Of a DNA stretch of 64,000 nt, positions 24,854 through 33,485 are shown in pieces. Below the pieces are notes generated by a model. The model was not told the origin of the DNA and did not search any database. It worked only from the letters and a program-made list of their open reading frames with translations. The stretch is taken from NCBI GenBank assembly GCA_947488435.1, contig CANKZG010000001.1:1046308-1110307 (forward strand). The letters run 5' to 3'. The DNA comes from an uncultured Flavobacteriaceae bacterium (lineage in GTDB: Bacteria; Bacteroidota; Bacteroidia; Flavobacteriales; Flavobacteriaceae). The position numbers and the translations under genes were made by a program. Position 1 is the first letter of the stretch. Every line of letters begins with the position of its first letter.

Positions 24854-26578
24854 TTAAGAAAATTTACCAGATTTAAATTGATTTACTGCATGATTAGCAG
24901 CTCTTACTGTAAATGCCATATACGTTAAAGAAGGGTTTACACAAGCAGAGGACGTCATGAAAGCACCATCAGTTACATATACATTTGGAACAGCGTGAAT
25001 TTGATTGTAGCTATTTAGAACCGAAGTTTTTGGGTCATGTCCCATCCGTGCACCACCCATTTCATGAATTCCTAACCCTGGCCCCGTGAGCTCATCATAG
25101 GTTTGAATATCTTTAAAACCAGCAGCACTAAACATACGAACTATTTGAGTTAAAATATCCTCACGCATTCGGTATTCATTTTCTTTAAATTCAACATCAA
25201 AATCTAATTGAGGTAGCCCCCAAGCATCTAACTTTTTACTTAGTGTTACACGATTATCTTCATAAGGTAACATCTCTCCAAAACCGGTAACTCCTATTTG
25301 CCAACCACCGGGTTTTAGAATCGTATTTTTTAATGGTGCACCGTACCCCATTTCAGCAATTTGAGCAGCCCAATCTTCCCTACTTGCGGATCCTTGATAA
25401 CCAAAACCCCTAAGGTACGTTTCTTTTTTTGTGTTTTCATCCAAATTGACAAAACGAGGGATATAGAAACCATTTGGCCTTCGACCCTTATAATATTTAT
25501 CTAAGTAACCATCTACTTTTGCGGTGGCCCCTAATTTGTAGTGATGATCCATAATGTTACGTCCCAACTGATCAGAATCATTCCCCATACCATTAGGAAA
25601 ACGCTTTGATTTAGATTGCAATAAAATGCCCACAGATGCCATTGCCGAAGCACATAGAAATATGATTTTTGCCTTAAATTCTAACTTCTCTTTAGTTTTA
25701 GCATCAATCACCCTTACGCCAATAGCTTTCTCGGAAACCTCATCATAAATAATTTCATAAACTATAGAATGTGGCCTAAGCGTCATATTACCACTGCGCT
25801 CTGCTGCGGGGATTGTAGCAGAATTACTACTGAAATATCCACCGAAAGGACAACCGCGCCAACACCTATTTCTATACTGGCAAGGTCCTCTACCTTCAAT
25901 ATTATTTGCATTATCAGTTATGTGAGCAGCTCTTCCAATGGTTAATAAGCGACCATCATCAAACCCAGTATTAATAGCTTTTTTCAAGTCCTCTTCCACA
26001 CAATTTAAGGACATGGGAGGTTGAAATTTCCCATCAGGAAGTTGTTTTAAGCCTAAGTTTTCACCACTTACACCTATATACTGCTCTACTTTATCATACC
26101 AAGGTGCAATATCTTTATACCTAACCGGCCAATCTATACCTATGCCCTCTTTTTGATTTGCTTCAAAATCAATATCGCTCCAACGGTAACTCTGTCTCCC
26201 CCAGGTTAACGAACGTCCTCCAACTTGATACCCACGAATCCAATCAAATCGTTTTGTTTCTACATAAGGATGTTCAAGATCGTTTACAAAAAAATGTTTT
26301 ACATCTTCCTTGGGAGCCCAGCCCACTCTGGTTTGTACATGATATTTTTTTTTATCGGCTTGAGACAAATTTCCCTTTAAAGGATAGTCCCAAGGATCAT
26401 CATGCATGGTTGTATAATCTTCGATATGTTTTACCATTCTACCTCGCTCCAGCACCAAGGTTTTAAGACCCTTTTCGCAAAGTTCCTTAGCTGCCCAACC
26501 ACCGGTAATTCCAGTTCCAACAACAATCGCATCATACTCCTGCGAAATATTTTTTAAAGTGATCGGGTTAGATTTCAT
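24854..26578 (-). CDS. GMC family sugar dehydrogenase, catalytic subunit (second copy)
   Basis: A 574-residue paralogue of the GMC enzyme at 17397-19109, with long shared stretches (for example GGWAAKELCEKGLKTLVLER). The FAD motif lies at residues 18-37 (IVVGTGITGG). C233, C239 and C243 (CQYRNRCWRGC) repeat the C-x5-C-x3-C pattern expected to hold a [3Fe-4S] cluster. The catalytic His and Asn are in GIHEMGGARMG and CVNPSLTYMAF. There is no signal peptide and, unlike the first copy, no adjacent subunit 3 gene, so it may borrow the one at 16750-17397 or act in the cytoplasm. It is divergent from the isomerase/DUF1080 operon. Confidence 0.92.
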   Translation of the reverse strand: MKSNPITLKNISQEYDAIVVGTGITGGWAAKELCEKGLKTLVLERGRMVKHIEDYTTMHDDPWDYPLKGNLSQADKKKYHVQTRVGWAPKEDVKHFFVNDLEHPYVETKRFDWIRGYQVGGRSLTWGRQSYRWSDIDFEANQKEGIGIDWPVRYKDIAPWYDKVEQYIGVSGENLGLKQLPDGKFQPPMSLNCVEEDLKKAINTGFDDGRLLTIGRAAHITDNANNIEGRGPCQYRNRCWRGCPFGGYFSSNSATIPAAERSGNMTLRPHSIVYEIIYDEVSEKAIGVRVIDAKTKEKLEFKAKIIFLCASAMASVGILLQSKSKRFPNGMGNDSDQLGRNIMDHHYKLGATAKVDGYLDKYYKGRRPNGFYIPRFVNLDENTKKETYLRGFGYQGSASREDWAAQIAEMGYGAPLKNTILKPGGWQIGVTGFGEMLPYEDNRVTLSKKLDAWGLPQLDFDVEFKENEYRMREDILTQIVRMFSAAGFKDIQTYDELTGPGLGIHEMGGARMGHDPKTSVLNSYNQIHAVPNVYVTDGAFMTSSACVNPSLTYMAFTVRAANHAVNQFKSGKFS

Positions 26579-26799
26579 TACTATTAGATTTTAAACATAC
26601 CAATGGCACAAATTGCAATTAATCATTACGTCAATTCTGAATAAAAATTGATAGCAGATCATTTCTTATTCCTATATTTATAACTTGACGAAAATGGTTG
26701 TAATCTAAAAAGATTATTCCCTAAATATAGCACTTAATTCTTGAAATTCTTAGAATAACAAGAGCACGAATTATGTTCAAATAATCAAATAGATATAAA

Positions 26800-27852
26800 A
26801 TGAAAACAATTAAAGGACCTGCTGTTTTTTTAGCACAGTTTGTGGACAAAAAAGCACCTTTCAATTCCCTTGATGGACTATGCCAATGGGCAGCCGATCT
26901 TGGATATAAAGGAATACAAATACCTACCTGGGAGAATTTTTTAATAGACTTAGACAAAGCCGCGGAAAGTCAGACATATTGCGATGAGTTAAAGGGTACA
27001 ATTAATTCTTATGGTTTAGAAATCACAGAACTGGCCTCGCATTTACATGGTCAGTTAGTAGCAGTACACCCAGCTTATGATCTTATGTTCGATAATTTTG
27101 CGCCGGAAGCCGTTAAAAATAACCCTAAGGCACGTACGGAATGGGCAATAGATAAGGTTAAAAAAGCAGCGACTGCTAGCAAAAGATTAGGGATTTCTGC
27201 TCATGGAACCTTTTCTGGCTCTCTGCTTTGGCATACTATGCATCCCTGGCCACAACGTCCGCCGGGACTTGTTGAAATGGGGTTTAAAGAATTAGCGGAA
27301 AGATGGATGCCAATTTTAAATCACTTTGATGAACAGGGTGTAGATGTATGTTACGAAATACACCCTGGGGAAGATCTCCATGACGGAGATACTTTTGAAC
27401 GCTTTTTAGAGGCTACGGGAAATCATAAAAGAGTGAATATATTGTACGACCCAAGTCATTTTGTATTGCAACAGCTAGATTATATAACATATATCGATCA
27501 TTATCATGAATTTATCAGAGCGTTTCATGTAAAAGATTCTGAATTTAACCCTACGGGTAAAAAAGGAGCTTTTGGCGGATACAACGATTGGGGAAATAGA
27601 GCGGGGAGATATCGATCGCTTGGAGACGGACAAATTGACTTTAAAAGCATTTTTTCTAAATTAACGCAATACGGTTGTGATGTTTGGGCTGTGATGGAAT
27701 GGGAATGCTGTATTAAAAGCCCGGAACAAGGAGCTAAAGAAGGCGCCAAATTTATTCAGGATCACATTATAGAGGCAACGGAAAAAACCTTCGATGATTT
27801 TGCTGGTGGAGATACGGATACAGCGATGCTTAAGAAAATATTAGGGCAATAA
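26800..27852 (+). CDS. Sugar phosphate isomerase/epimerase family protein (TIM barrel)
   Basis: A 350-residue TIM-barrel enzyme without a signal peptide. It starts IKGPAVFLAQFVDKKAPFNS, followed by GYKGIQIPTWENFLIDLDKA. The metal site is suggested by VDVCYEIHPGEDLHDGDTF, NILYDPSHFVLQQLDY, FIRAFHVKDSEFNPTGKKGA and DVWAVMEWECCIKSPEQGAK, each contributing a glutamate, aspartate or histidine. This form is common in Bacteroidetes and Planctomycetes next to Gfo/Idh and DUF1080 genes. It is the first gene of an operon with two DUF1080 lipoproteins (18-base gap) and probably isomerises the keto or free sugar released by them. Confidence 0.9.
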   Translation: MKTIKGPAVFLAQFVDKKAPFNSLDGLCQWAADLGYKGIQIPTWENFLIDLDKAAESQTYCDELKGTINSYGLEITELASHLHGQLVAVHPAYDLMFDNFAPEAVKNNPKARTEWAIDKVKKAATASKRLGISAHGTFSGSLLWHTMHPWPQRPPGLVEMGFKELAERWMPILNHFDEQGVDVCYEIHPGEDLHDGDTFERFLEATGNHKRVNILYDPSHFVLQQLDYITYIDHYHEFIRAFHVKDSEFNPTGKKGAFGGYNDWGNRAGRYRSLGDGQIDFKSIFSKLTQYGCDVWAVMEWECCIKSPEQGAKEGAKFIQDHIIEATEKTFDDFAGGDTDTAMLKKILGQ

Positions 27853-27869
27853 TTCATAATTTATAAATC

Positions 27870-28622
27870 ATGAAAAAGAGTATCTATATTCTTTTTAGCC
27901 TATTGCTTGTTATAGGCTGTAAGGAAAAAAAACAAGAAATAGAAGAAACACAAATTAGTGATCAAACCTTGGAGCTAACCAAAGGCGTGGAAAATGAATG
28001 GATAGTCCTCTTTGATGGGACTTCCTTTAATCATTGGCATGAATATTTATCCGAAGATGTTTCTGAAGCATGGAAAATAGAAGATGGGGCAATGGTATTT
28101 TATCCCAACAAAGACGGGGGTGATACAAAGGCACATAATCTAGTTACAGATGCAGAGTTTACAGATTTTGAACTTTCGCTCGAATGGAAAATTGCTGAAG
28201 CAGGGAATAGTGGTATTTTTTGGGGTGTAAAAGAATTGCCAAGACTCCCGGAGGCATATCAGACCGGTCCGGAAATACAGGTTTTGGATAATGCAAAGCA
28301 TCCAGATGCAAAAAATGGAACAACACATCAAGCAGGGTCGCTATATGATATGATTGCGCCTACTAAAGATGTAACTAAACCAGTAGGAGCATGGAATACA
28401 TGCGTCATAAAAATTAACCACAAAACCAATGAAGGAAGTGTAGTACTCAATGGAGAATTGATTGTAAATTTCCCGGTGAATAGTCCAGAATGGGATGCTA
28501 TGGTAGCTAAATCTAAATTTGCAGATTGGAGTGATTTTGGAAAGTATACCACAGGAAAAATTGGATTACAAGATCATGGGGATCAAGTGGCATATAGAAA
28601 TATTAAAATAAAAGAGCTTTAG
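27870..28622 (+). CDS. DUF1080 lipoprotein (3-keto-disaccharide hydrolase family), first copy
   Basis: A 250-residue lipoprotein: the lipobox is VIGC (C17), followed by KEKKQEIEE. The mature part is the DUF1080 domain, a concanavalin-like beta-sandwich: EWIVLFDGTSFNHWHEY at the start, FELSLEWKIAEAGNSGIFWG, PEIQVLDNAKHPDAKNGTTH and IGLQDHGDQVAYRNIKIKEL at the end. The Pfam family PF06439 has been renamed 3-keto-disaccharide hydrolase because members cleave 3-keto-glycosides. With GMC dehydrogenases in the same region, cleavage of 3-oxidised glycosides at the cell surface or in the periplasm is a good hypothesis. It is one base apart from the second copy. Confidence 0.9.
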   Translation: MKKSIYILFSLLLVIGCKEKKQEIEETQISDQTLELTKGVENEWIVLFDGTSFNHWHEYLSEDVSEAWKIEDGAMVFYPNKDGGDTKAHNLVTDAEFTDFELSLEWKIAEAGNSGIFWGVKELPRLPEAYQTGPEIQVLDNAKHPDAKNGTTHQAGSLYDMIAPTKDVTKPVGAWNTCVIKINHKTNEGSVVLNGELIVNFPVNSPEWDAMVAKSKFADWSDFGKYTTGKIGLQDHGDQVAYRNIKIKEL

Positions 28623-28623
28623 T

Positions 28624-29436
28624 ATGAAGGCAATAGGTGTTTTGGTAATTTTAGGGATGTTATTTTCTTGCAAAGAAAAACATATTGAAGTTGAATCGAT
28701 AGATAAAAATGAAGTCCAAGAAGTTGTATATCCGGAGTATACCGGTGAAGAACCAACAAAACCAGAAGAAACAGAACTTTATGCGCCTGTTCCTCCAATC
28801 GTAATTCCAGGAGAAGGAAACAGAGCTCCAAGTGATGCTATTGTATTGTTTGATGGTGCAGATTTAAATGAATGGATCAGCACAAAAGATAGTACAGCTG
28901 CTCCATGGTATATTAATGAGGATGCGAGCATGACCGTTAAAAATAGATCAGGAGATATTCAAACAAAGCGAAATTTTGGAAGTATACAACTGCATATTGA
29001 ATGGCGTTCACCGAGTGAAATACAAGGTGAAAATCAAAGTAGAGGAAATAGCGGTGTTTTTCTTCAAAATAGGTATGAGATTCAAGTATTGGATAACAAC
29101 AATAATGACACCTATGTAAATGGACAGGTAGGATCTATTTACAAGCAGCATATACCATTAGCAAAAGCATCTGCTCCTACTGGAAAATGGAATACATACG
29201 ATGTAGTATACCACGCTCCTGTTTTTAATGACGCTGGAAAGAAAACAAAATCTGGAACAGTAACGGTTTTACATAATGGTATTCTTATTCAAGATCACAT
29301 AGAAATAAAGGGAACAACTCCGTTTATCGGATGGCCAAAAAACGTAGCTCATGGCAAAGCTCCCTTGCGTCTTCAAGATCACGGAGATAATAGTAGAGTT
29401 AGCTACAGAAATATTTGGGTGCGTGAATTGGAGTGA
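28624..29436 (+). CDS. DUF1080 lipoprotein (3-keto-disaccharide hydrolase family), second copy
   Basis: A 270-residue DUF1080 lipoprotein (lipobox LFSC, C16, then KEKHIEVE). It differs from the first copy by a proline- and glutamate-rich linker (residues 35-70, with TGEEPTKPEETELYAPVPP) before the catalytic-like domain (IVLFDGADLNEWISTKD). The domain keeps IQLHIEWRSPSE, SGVFLQNRYEIQVLDN and LRLQDHGDNSRVSYRNIWVR. Two tandem but diverged members suggest different glycoside preferences. The start codon lies one base after the stop of the first copy, so translation is probably coupled. Confidence 0.9.
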   Translation: MKAIGVLVILGMLFSCKEKHIEVESIDKNEVQEVVYPEYTGEEPTKPEETELYAPVPPIVIPGEGNRAPSDAIVLFDGADLNEWISTKDSTAAPWYINEDASMTVKNRSGDIQTKRNFGSIQLHIEWRSPSEIQGENQSRGNSGVFLQNRYEIQVLDNNNNDTYVNGQVGSIYKQHIPLAKASAPTGKWNTYDVVYHAPVFNDAGKKTKSGTVTVLHNGILIQDHIEIKGTTPFIGWPKNVAHGKAPLRLQDHGDNSRVSYRNIWVRELE

Positions 29437-29486
29437 TTTTGAGTTTTATAGCAATAGTTTTCAAGATAGCAATCCCTTATTTTAAC

Positions 29487-29494
29487 TACCTTTG
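29487..29494 (+). promoter_or_regulatory. -7 element of the yicC-gmk-nadD operon
   Basis: TACCTTTG matches TAnnTTTG exactly, 20 bases upstream of the yicC start codon. No clean -33 box. Confidence 0.45.
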
Positions 29495-29514
29495 TCGAAA
29501 TTTAACAGCAACAT

Positions 29515-30372
29515 ATGATTCAATCGATGACCGGATTTGGGAAGCATGTGATCCAACTTCCCAGTAAAAAAATCACAGTCGAAATCAAATCACTAAATAG
29601 TAAAAGTTTAGATCTTAATGCTCGAATTCCCTCAACATTTAAAACAAAAGAACTAGCGCTGCGGAAAATAATTTCCAGTGCATTAGTACGAGGAAAAGTA
29701 GATTTTGCACTTTATGTAGAAATCACAGGAGGAGAAACGCCGGCAAACGTAAATGAAGCTGTTGTAGAGCAATATATGGAACAGTTGGATGCTATTGCCT
29801 CCGGGGATCGTTTAAAACTTTTGGAGATGGCGTTGCGCTTACCGGATGCTATGAAAACAGAACGTGAAGATGTAAGTGCCTCCGAATATGAAGCCATTCA
29901 AGAGGCGGTAAAAATCGCTTTAACTGAAATTAAAAGTTTTAGAGTTGCAGAGGGCAAAGCGTTGGAAGAAGACTTCACTTTACGCATAGAAACATTAAAA
30001 AGTCTTTTGAATGCCATAGAAAAAATAGATCCTGAACGACATACGGCGCTTCGAGAGCGGTTAGGAAAAGCTGTTGCAGACCTTAAAGTAGAAGTAGATG
30101 CAAATCGCTTTGAACAAGAACTGATGTATTACTTGGAAAAGTACGATATTACAGAGGAGAAGGTTCGTTTAGAAAATCATTTGAAATACTTCACAACTAC
30201 CCTGCAATCGGCTGATTCTAATGGAAAAAAGTTAGGATTTATAAGCCAGGAAATAGGAAGGGAAATTAATACCATTGGTTCCAAAGCAAATTATGCTGCC
30301 ATGCAGCAATTGGTGGTACAAATGAAAGACGAATTGGAAAAGATTAAAGAACAAATGCTTAATGTTTTATAA
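29515..30372 (+). CDS. YicC family endoribonuclease-like protein
   Basis: A 285-residue YicC/YloC protein with the invariant start MIQSMTGFGK and the IEIKSLNSKSLDLNARIP segment. The C-terminal DUF1732 region contains RLENHLKYFTTTL, GKKLGFISQEIGREINTIGS and KANYAAMQQLVVQMKDELEK. E. coli YicC is an endoribonuclease connected to RNA turnover; the residues needed are in this C-terminal part. The gene overlaps gmk by one base (TAATG), a classical order, and nadD follows. Confidence 0.92.
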   Translation: MIQSMTGFGKHVIQLPSKKITVEIKSLNSKSLDLNARIPSTFKTKELALRKIISSALVRGKVDFALYVEITGGETPANVNEAVVEQYMEQLDAIASGDRLKLLEMALRLPDAMKTEREDVSASEYEAIQEAVKIALTEIKSFRVAEGKALEEDFTLRIETLKSLLNAIEKIDPERHTALRERLGKAVADLKVEVDANRFEQELMYYLEKYDITEEKVRLENHLKYFTTTLQSADSNGKKLGFISQEIGREINTIGSKANYAAMQQLVVQMKDELEKIKEQMLNVL

Positions 30373-30965
30373 TGAAAGGAGGGAAACTTCTTATATTTTC
30401 TGCTCCTTCCGGGAGTGGTAAAACAACCATGGTTCGGTATCTTTTAGAGCAACCTGAACTAAATTTAGCGTTTTCTGTATCCGCCACATCTAGAAAAAAG
30501 CGAGGGGAAGAAGAAGAGGGAGAGCACTACTATTTCATGTCCGTATCCGAGTTTAAAAAACACATAAAAAACGACGATTTTTTAGAGTGGGAAGAAGTGT
30601 ATCGAGATAATTTTTATGGCACTTTAAAAAGTGAGGTCGAGCGCTTATGGAAGATGGGAAAGAATGTAATTTTTGATATTGATGTGGTAGGGGGATTGCG
30701 GATTAAAAAGAAATACCCAAAGGAAACTTTGGCTGTTTTTGTAAAGCCTCCAAGCGTTGATGAATTAAAAATTAGATTAAAAAAGCGAAGCACAGAATCT
30801 GATGATAAAATTAATATGCGTATTGCCAAAGCTTCGGTAGAATTGGCAACAGCACCACAATTTGATAAAACCATAAAGAATTACGATTTGGAAGTAGCCT
30901 TGAAGGAAGCCCATCAAATGGTTGCTAATTTTGTGAACTCAGATGAACTACCTGAGAAATCTTAG
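30372..30965 (+). CDS. gmk: Guanylate kinase
   Basis: A 197-residue cytoplasmic enzyme that phosphorylates GMP to GDP. The P-loop is APSGSGKTTM (residues 11-20). The GMP-binding region contains SATSRKKRGEEEEGEHYYFM and FLEWEEVYRDNFYGTLKSEV, and the NVIFDIDVVGGLRIKKKYP segment is conserved. The length is normal. Translation is likely coupled to yicC by the one-base overlap. Confidence 0.97.
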   Translation: MKGGKLLIFSAPSGSGKTTMVRYLLEQPELNLAFSVSATSRKKRGEEEEGEHYYFMSVSEFKKHIKNDDFLEWEEVYRDNFYGTLKSEVERLWKMGKNVIFDIDVVGGLRIKKKYPKETLAVFVKPPSVDELKIRLKKRSTESDDKINMRIAKASVELATAPQFDKTIKNYDLEVALKEAHQMVANFVNSDELPEKS

Positions 30966-30971
30966 ATTATT

Positions 30972-31559
30972 TTGAAAAAAGTAGGACTGTATTTTGGAAC
31001 ATTTAACCCCATTCATGTGGGCCATTTGGTAATTGCAAACCATATGGTGGAATTTTCCGATTTAGATGAGGTTTGGTTCGTAATCACTCCGCAAAGTCCA
31101 TTTAAAACAAAAAAAACCTTACTTAATAATAATCATAGATATCAAATGGTTTTTGAAGCGGTTAAGGAATTCTCAAAACTAAAACCAAGTAAGATTGAAT
31201 TTGACTTACCACAACCGAATTACACCATTCATACACTGGTTCACTTGCGGGAAAAATATGATGATGACTACCAATTTTCGTTAATTATGGGAGAAGATAA
31301 TCTCAAAAGCTTTCATAAATGGAAAAATTACGAAACTATCCTGGAAGAATATTCGCTTTACGTATATCCCAGAATATCTGAGGGGAAAGTGGTATCTCAA
31401 TTTCAAAATTTATCCCAGATACATTATGTTGATGCTCCTATTATGGAAATCTCATCCACATTTATTCGAAAACAGCATGCGCAAGGAAAAAATATTCGAC
31501 CCTTGCTTCCGGAGGCGGTTTGGAAATATATGGATGAAATGAATTTTTATAAAACCTGA
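30972..31559 (+). CDS. nadD: Nicotinate-nucleotide adenylyltransferase
   Basis: A 195-residue enzyme that joins nicotinate mononucleotide and ATP in NAD synthesis. The nucleotidyltransferase motif GTFNPIHVGH (residues 9-18, H15 and H18) and the C-terminal ISSTFIRKQ motif are both present. The start codon is TTG, six bases after the gmk stop; no ATG is available that keeps the KKVGLYFGTFNP N-terminus. It ends 14 bases before the convergent GDYXXLXY protein gene. Confidence 0.95.
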   Translation: MKKVGLYFGTFNPIHVGHLVIANHMVEFSDLDEVWFVITPQSPFKTKKTLLNNNHRYQMVFEAVKEFSKLKPSKIEFDLPQPNYTIHTLVHLREKYDDDYQFSLIMGEDNLKSFHKWKNYETILEEYSLYVYPRISEGKVVSQFQNLSQIHYVDAPIMEISSTFIRKQHAQGKNIRPLLPEAVWKYMDEMNFYKT

Positions 31560-31572
31560 GCAAACTTAATGT

Positions 31573-32127
31573 CTATTCCTCTTTTGCAAAGTCTTTAATA
31601 GCTACGTCATTAATAAAGATATTATCCAATACGGCAGTCCCTTCGTGGACAAAAACTTCAGCATAGCAAATTTGATCTTTGGTATCTCTTTGGGCTTCTC
31701 TTACACCTATTTCGGCATTCTTAGCTTTGGTTTCTTTCATATAAAACCGGTCAAAAGGTAAGTCAAAATGAAGTTTTCCATCATAATAACTTCGGACTTC
31801 TGCTGCAACATAATCTCCTTTAATAACTTCAGATGTCTTATGAGCTGCAATTGCTTTTGCAAAACCCAAACTATCATTGGCAATAGAAATAAATACTTCC
31901 TCTCCACTATTCCAGTCAAGATCTTGAGCGGTAATTTCATCAACTTCATAGTTTAGTACTATATATTTTCCTCTAAAAGGATCACTAGGATCAATGGGTC
32001 TGGTTTTAAACTTATATGCAGTGCCCGTTTCTAGAGTAATTTCTTGTTCATAGATCATACTTCCAGGAATAAACCATTGTGCTAATACCATTACTATAAA
32101 ACCTAAAATGTATATTATTTTTTTCAT
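31573..32127 (-). CDS. GDYXXLXY domain protein
   Basis: About 184 residues with an N-terminal membrane anchor (IIYILGFIVMVLAQWFIPGS) and an extracytoplasmic domain. The name-giving motif appears in its variant PFRGKYIVLNYEVDEI, and the C-terminal part keeps LHFDLPFDRFYMKE and CYAEVFVHEGTAVLDNIFIN. The upstream in-frame ATG at 32211 would add 28 residues without hydrophobic character and overlap the previous gene, so the ATG at 32127 was chosen. It follows the DUF2157 gene by 10 bases; these two families typically occur together. Function unknown. Confidence 0.85.
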   Translation of the reverse strand: MKKIIYILGFIVMVLAQWFIPGSMIYEQEITLETGTAYKFKTRPIDPSDPFRGKYIVLNYEVDEITAQDLDWNSGEEVFISIANDSLGFAKAIAAHKTSEVIKGDYVAAEVRSYYDGKLHFDLPFDRFYMKETKAKNAEIGVREAQRDTKDQICYAEVFVHEGTAVLDNIFINDVAIKDFAKEE

Positions 32128-32137
32128 GAATTTTGTT

Positions 32138-33433
32138 TTACAATTGGTCTGTATTAGAGGTTGAGATATTGTTTTTTTGTTGCTTTTTATACAGGTAATA
32201 ATTTGCTGCAAAGAAACCTACGCCAATACCCACAAAAAGGAGTCCTCTAATTATAAAATCAATATTGGTATCGAAAAACCGGCAAATAATGAGGATAGTG
32301 ATAATGAGCAAGCCATAATTTAAAATACCATAATTATTTTTTTGTGCCCCAATTTTAATAGTGAATAAACCAAGACAGAAAATAAGAAGATTGACAAGAA
32401 TCAAAGGCAGGGTATTTTCCTCAGATATGGTTAAAAAAATCAGAGCAAAAATGAAATACGCGTATTGCACAAAATTAAAGCGTTGTGGTAATTTTTTAAA
32501 CCATTGAAAACCAACAATAAAAGTTGCTGTACTTACCAAAATCAGAACAACTGAAACGTCGTGAAGCGCATATGTTATTTTTGATAAAGGACTCCAAAAC
32601 CCTTCAAAACTTGCAATCAACACGATAAAAACAAGACCTAAAGACCCCAAAACTCTAAGACCGATGGTTCGCAGTTTATGCACAGAAAATTTGGGTAAGT
32701 TTCCAAGAGCATAGAACACCCCAAATAAACTCATATACGCTAATGCTAAAATATTGTCGTCGCTTTTTAGAAATGCACCTAATGTTATAATGAAACTAAA
32801 AGGAACAAGCCAATTTAAAACATGCGTAAAATTATTTTTTGAAGCTGTTTTAAGCAAATGAATGTAATAAGGTATAAACCAAATGATCTGAACTAAATAC
32901 CACCATGGCACCTGATTGTCATCAAAATAACCTACTGTGCACGCATAGGCGGTGCTAAAAACTAAATGTAGTAGTAATATGGCCTTGGATCCCAACAAAT
33001 ACAGTAATAATGCTCCAAGAAGTGTCCAACTTAATAAGAATGACCCCATAGATCCGGGAATATTATAAATTTGACTGATTAAAGCTATGGTTGCTCCTAT
33101 TGCCAGATATAGAAAAGTGCCAGATGCCTCTTTCCATGTGCGGCCTTTATTTTTTATAATAGAAAACCCAACAAAGCATTGACCTATAAGTAAGGGAACA
33201 AAAGCCCATATTGTTTTAACTGTTCTTGAAAAATCGTCCCAGTTGTGTGCCAAGATTAGAATAATTCCTAAGCCGATAAGAAGCGCTCCAAGAACCCCAA
33301 AGATTGTAAATAAACTTTTTGGTTTTTGCGGAGTTTGGGTTTCGTAATACGTGCTTATTTTTTGAGATACGGCCTCAGAAATCACCTCAGCTGCAACGAG
33401 TTCTTTTAAATCGTTCTTTAATTTTATTTGCAT
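32138..33433 (-). CDS. DUF2157 family membrane protein
   Basis: A 431-residue protein with a short soluble N-terminus (residues 1-45, helical and charged, VISEAVSQKISTYYETQTPQ) followed by about a dozen transmembrane helices, for example TIFGVLGALLIGLGIILILA. The N-terminal DUF2157 segment and the many-helix body, together with the downstream GDYXXLXY gene, are a recurrent pair in Bacteroidetes. No function is known; a membrane-integrity or stress role has been suggested only by context in general, so none is assigned here. Confidence 0.85.
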   Translation of the reverse strand: MQIKLKNDLKELVAAEVISEAVSQKISTYYETQTPQKPKSLFTIFGVLGALLIGLGIILILAHNWDDFSRTVKTIWAFVPLLIGQCFVGFSIIKNKGRTWKEASGTFLYLAIGATIALISQIYNIPGSMGSFLLSWTLLGALLLYLLGSKAILLLHLVFSTAYACTVGYFDDNQVPWWYLVQIIWFIPYYIHLLKTASKNNFTHVLNWLVPFSFIITLGAFLKSDDNILALAYMSLFGVFYALGNLPKFSVHKLRTIGLRVLGSLGLVFIVLIASFEGFWSPLSKITYALHDVSVVLILVSTATFIVGFQWFKKLPQRFNFVQYAYFIFALIFLTISEENTLPLILVNLLIFCLGLFTIKIGAQKNNYGILNYGLLIITILIICRFFDTNIDFIIRGLLFVGIGVGFFAANYYLYKKQQKNNISTSNTDQL

Positions 33434-33485
33434 AACACAAAGCGTTTGGATTACTAAAAATAAGGATTATAGTGATTGATACTCT

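Noticed and set aside
32128-32211. Longer start for the GDYXXLXY protein
   Set aside because: Adds non-family residues and overlaps the upstream DUF2157 gene; the internal ATG precedes a clean membrane anchor.
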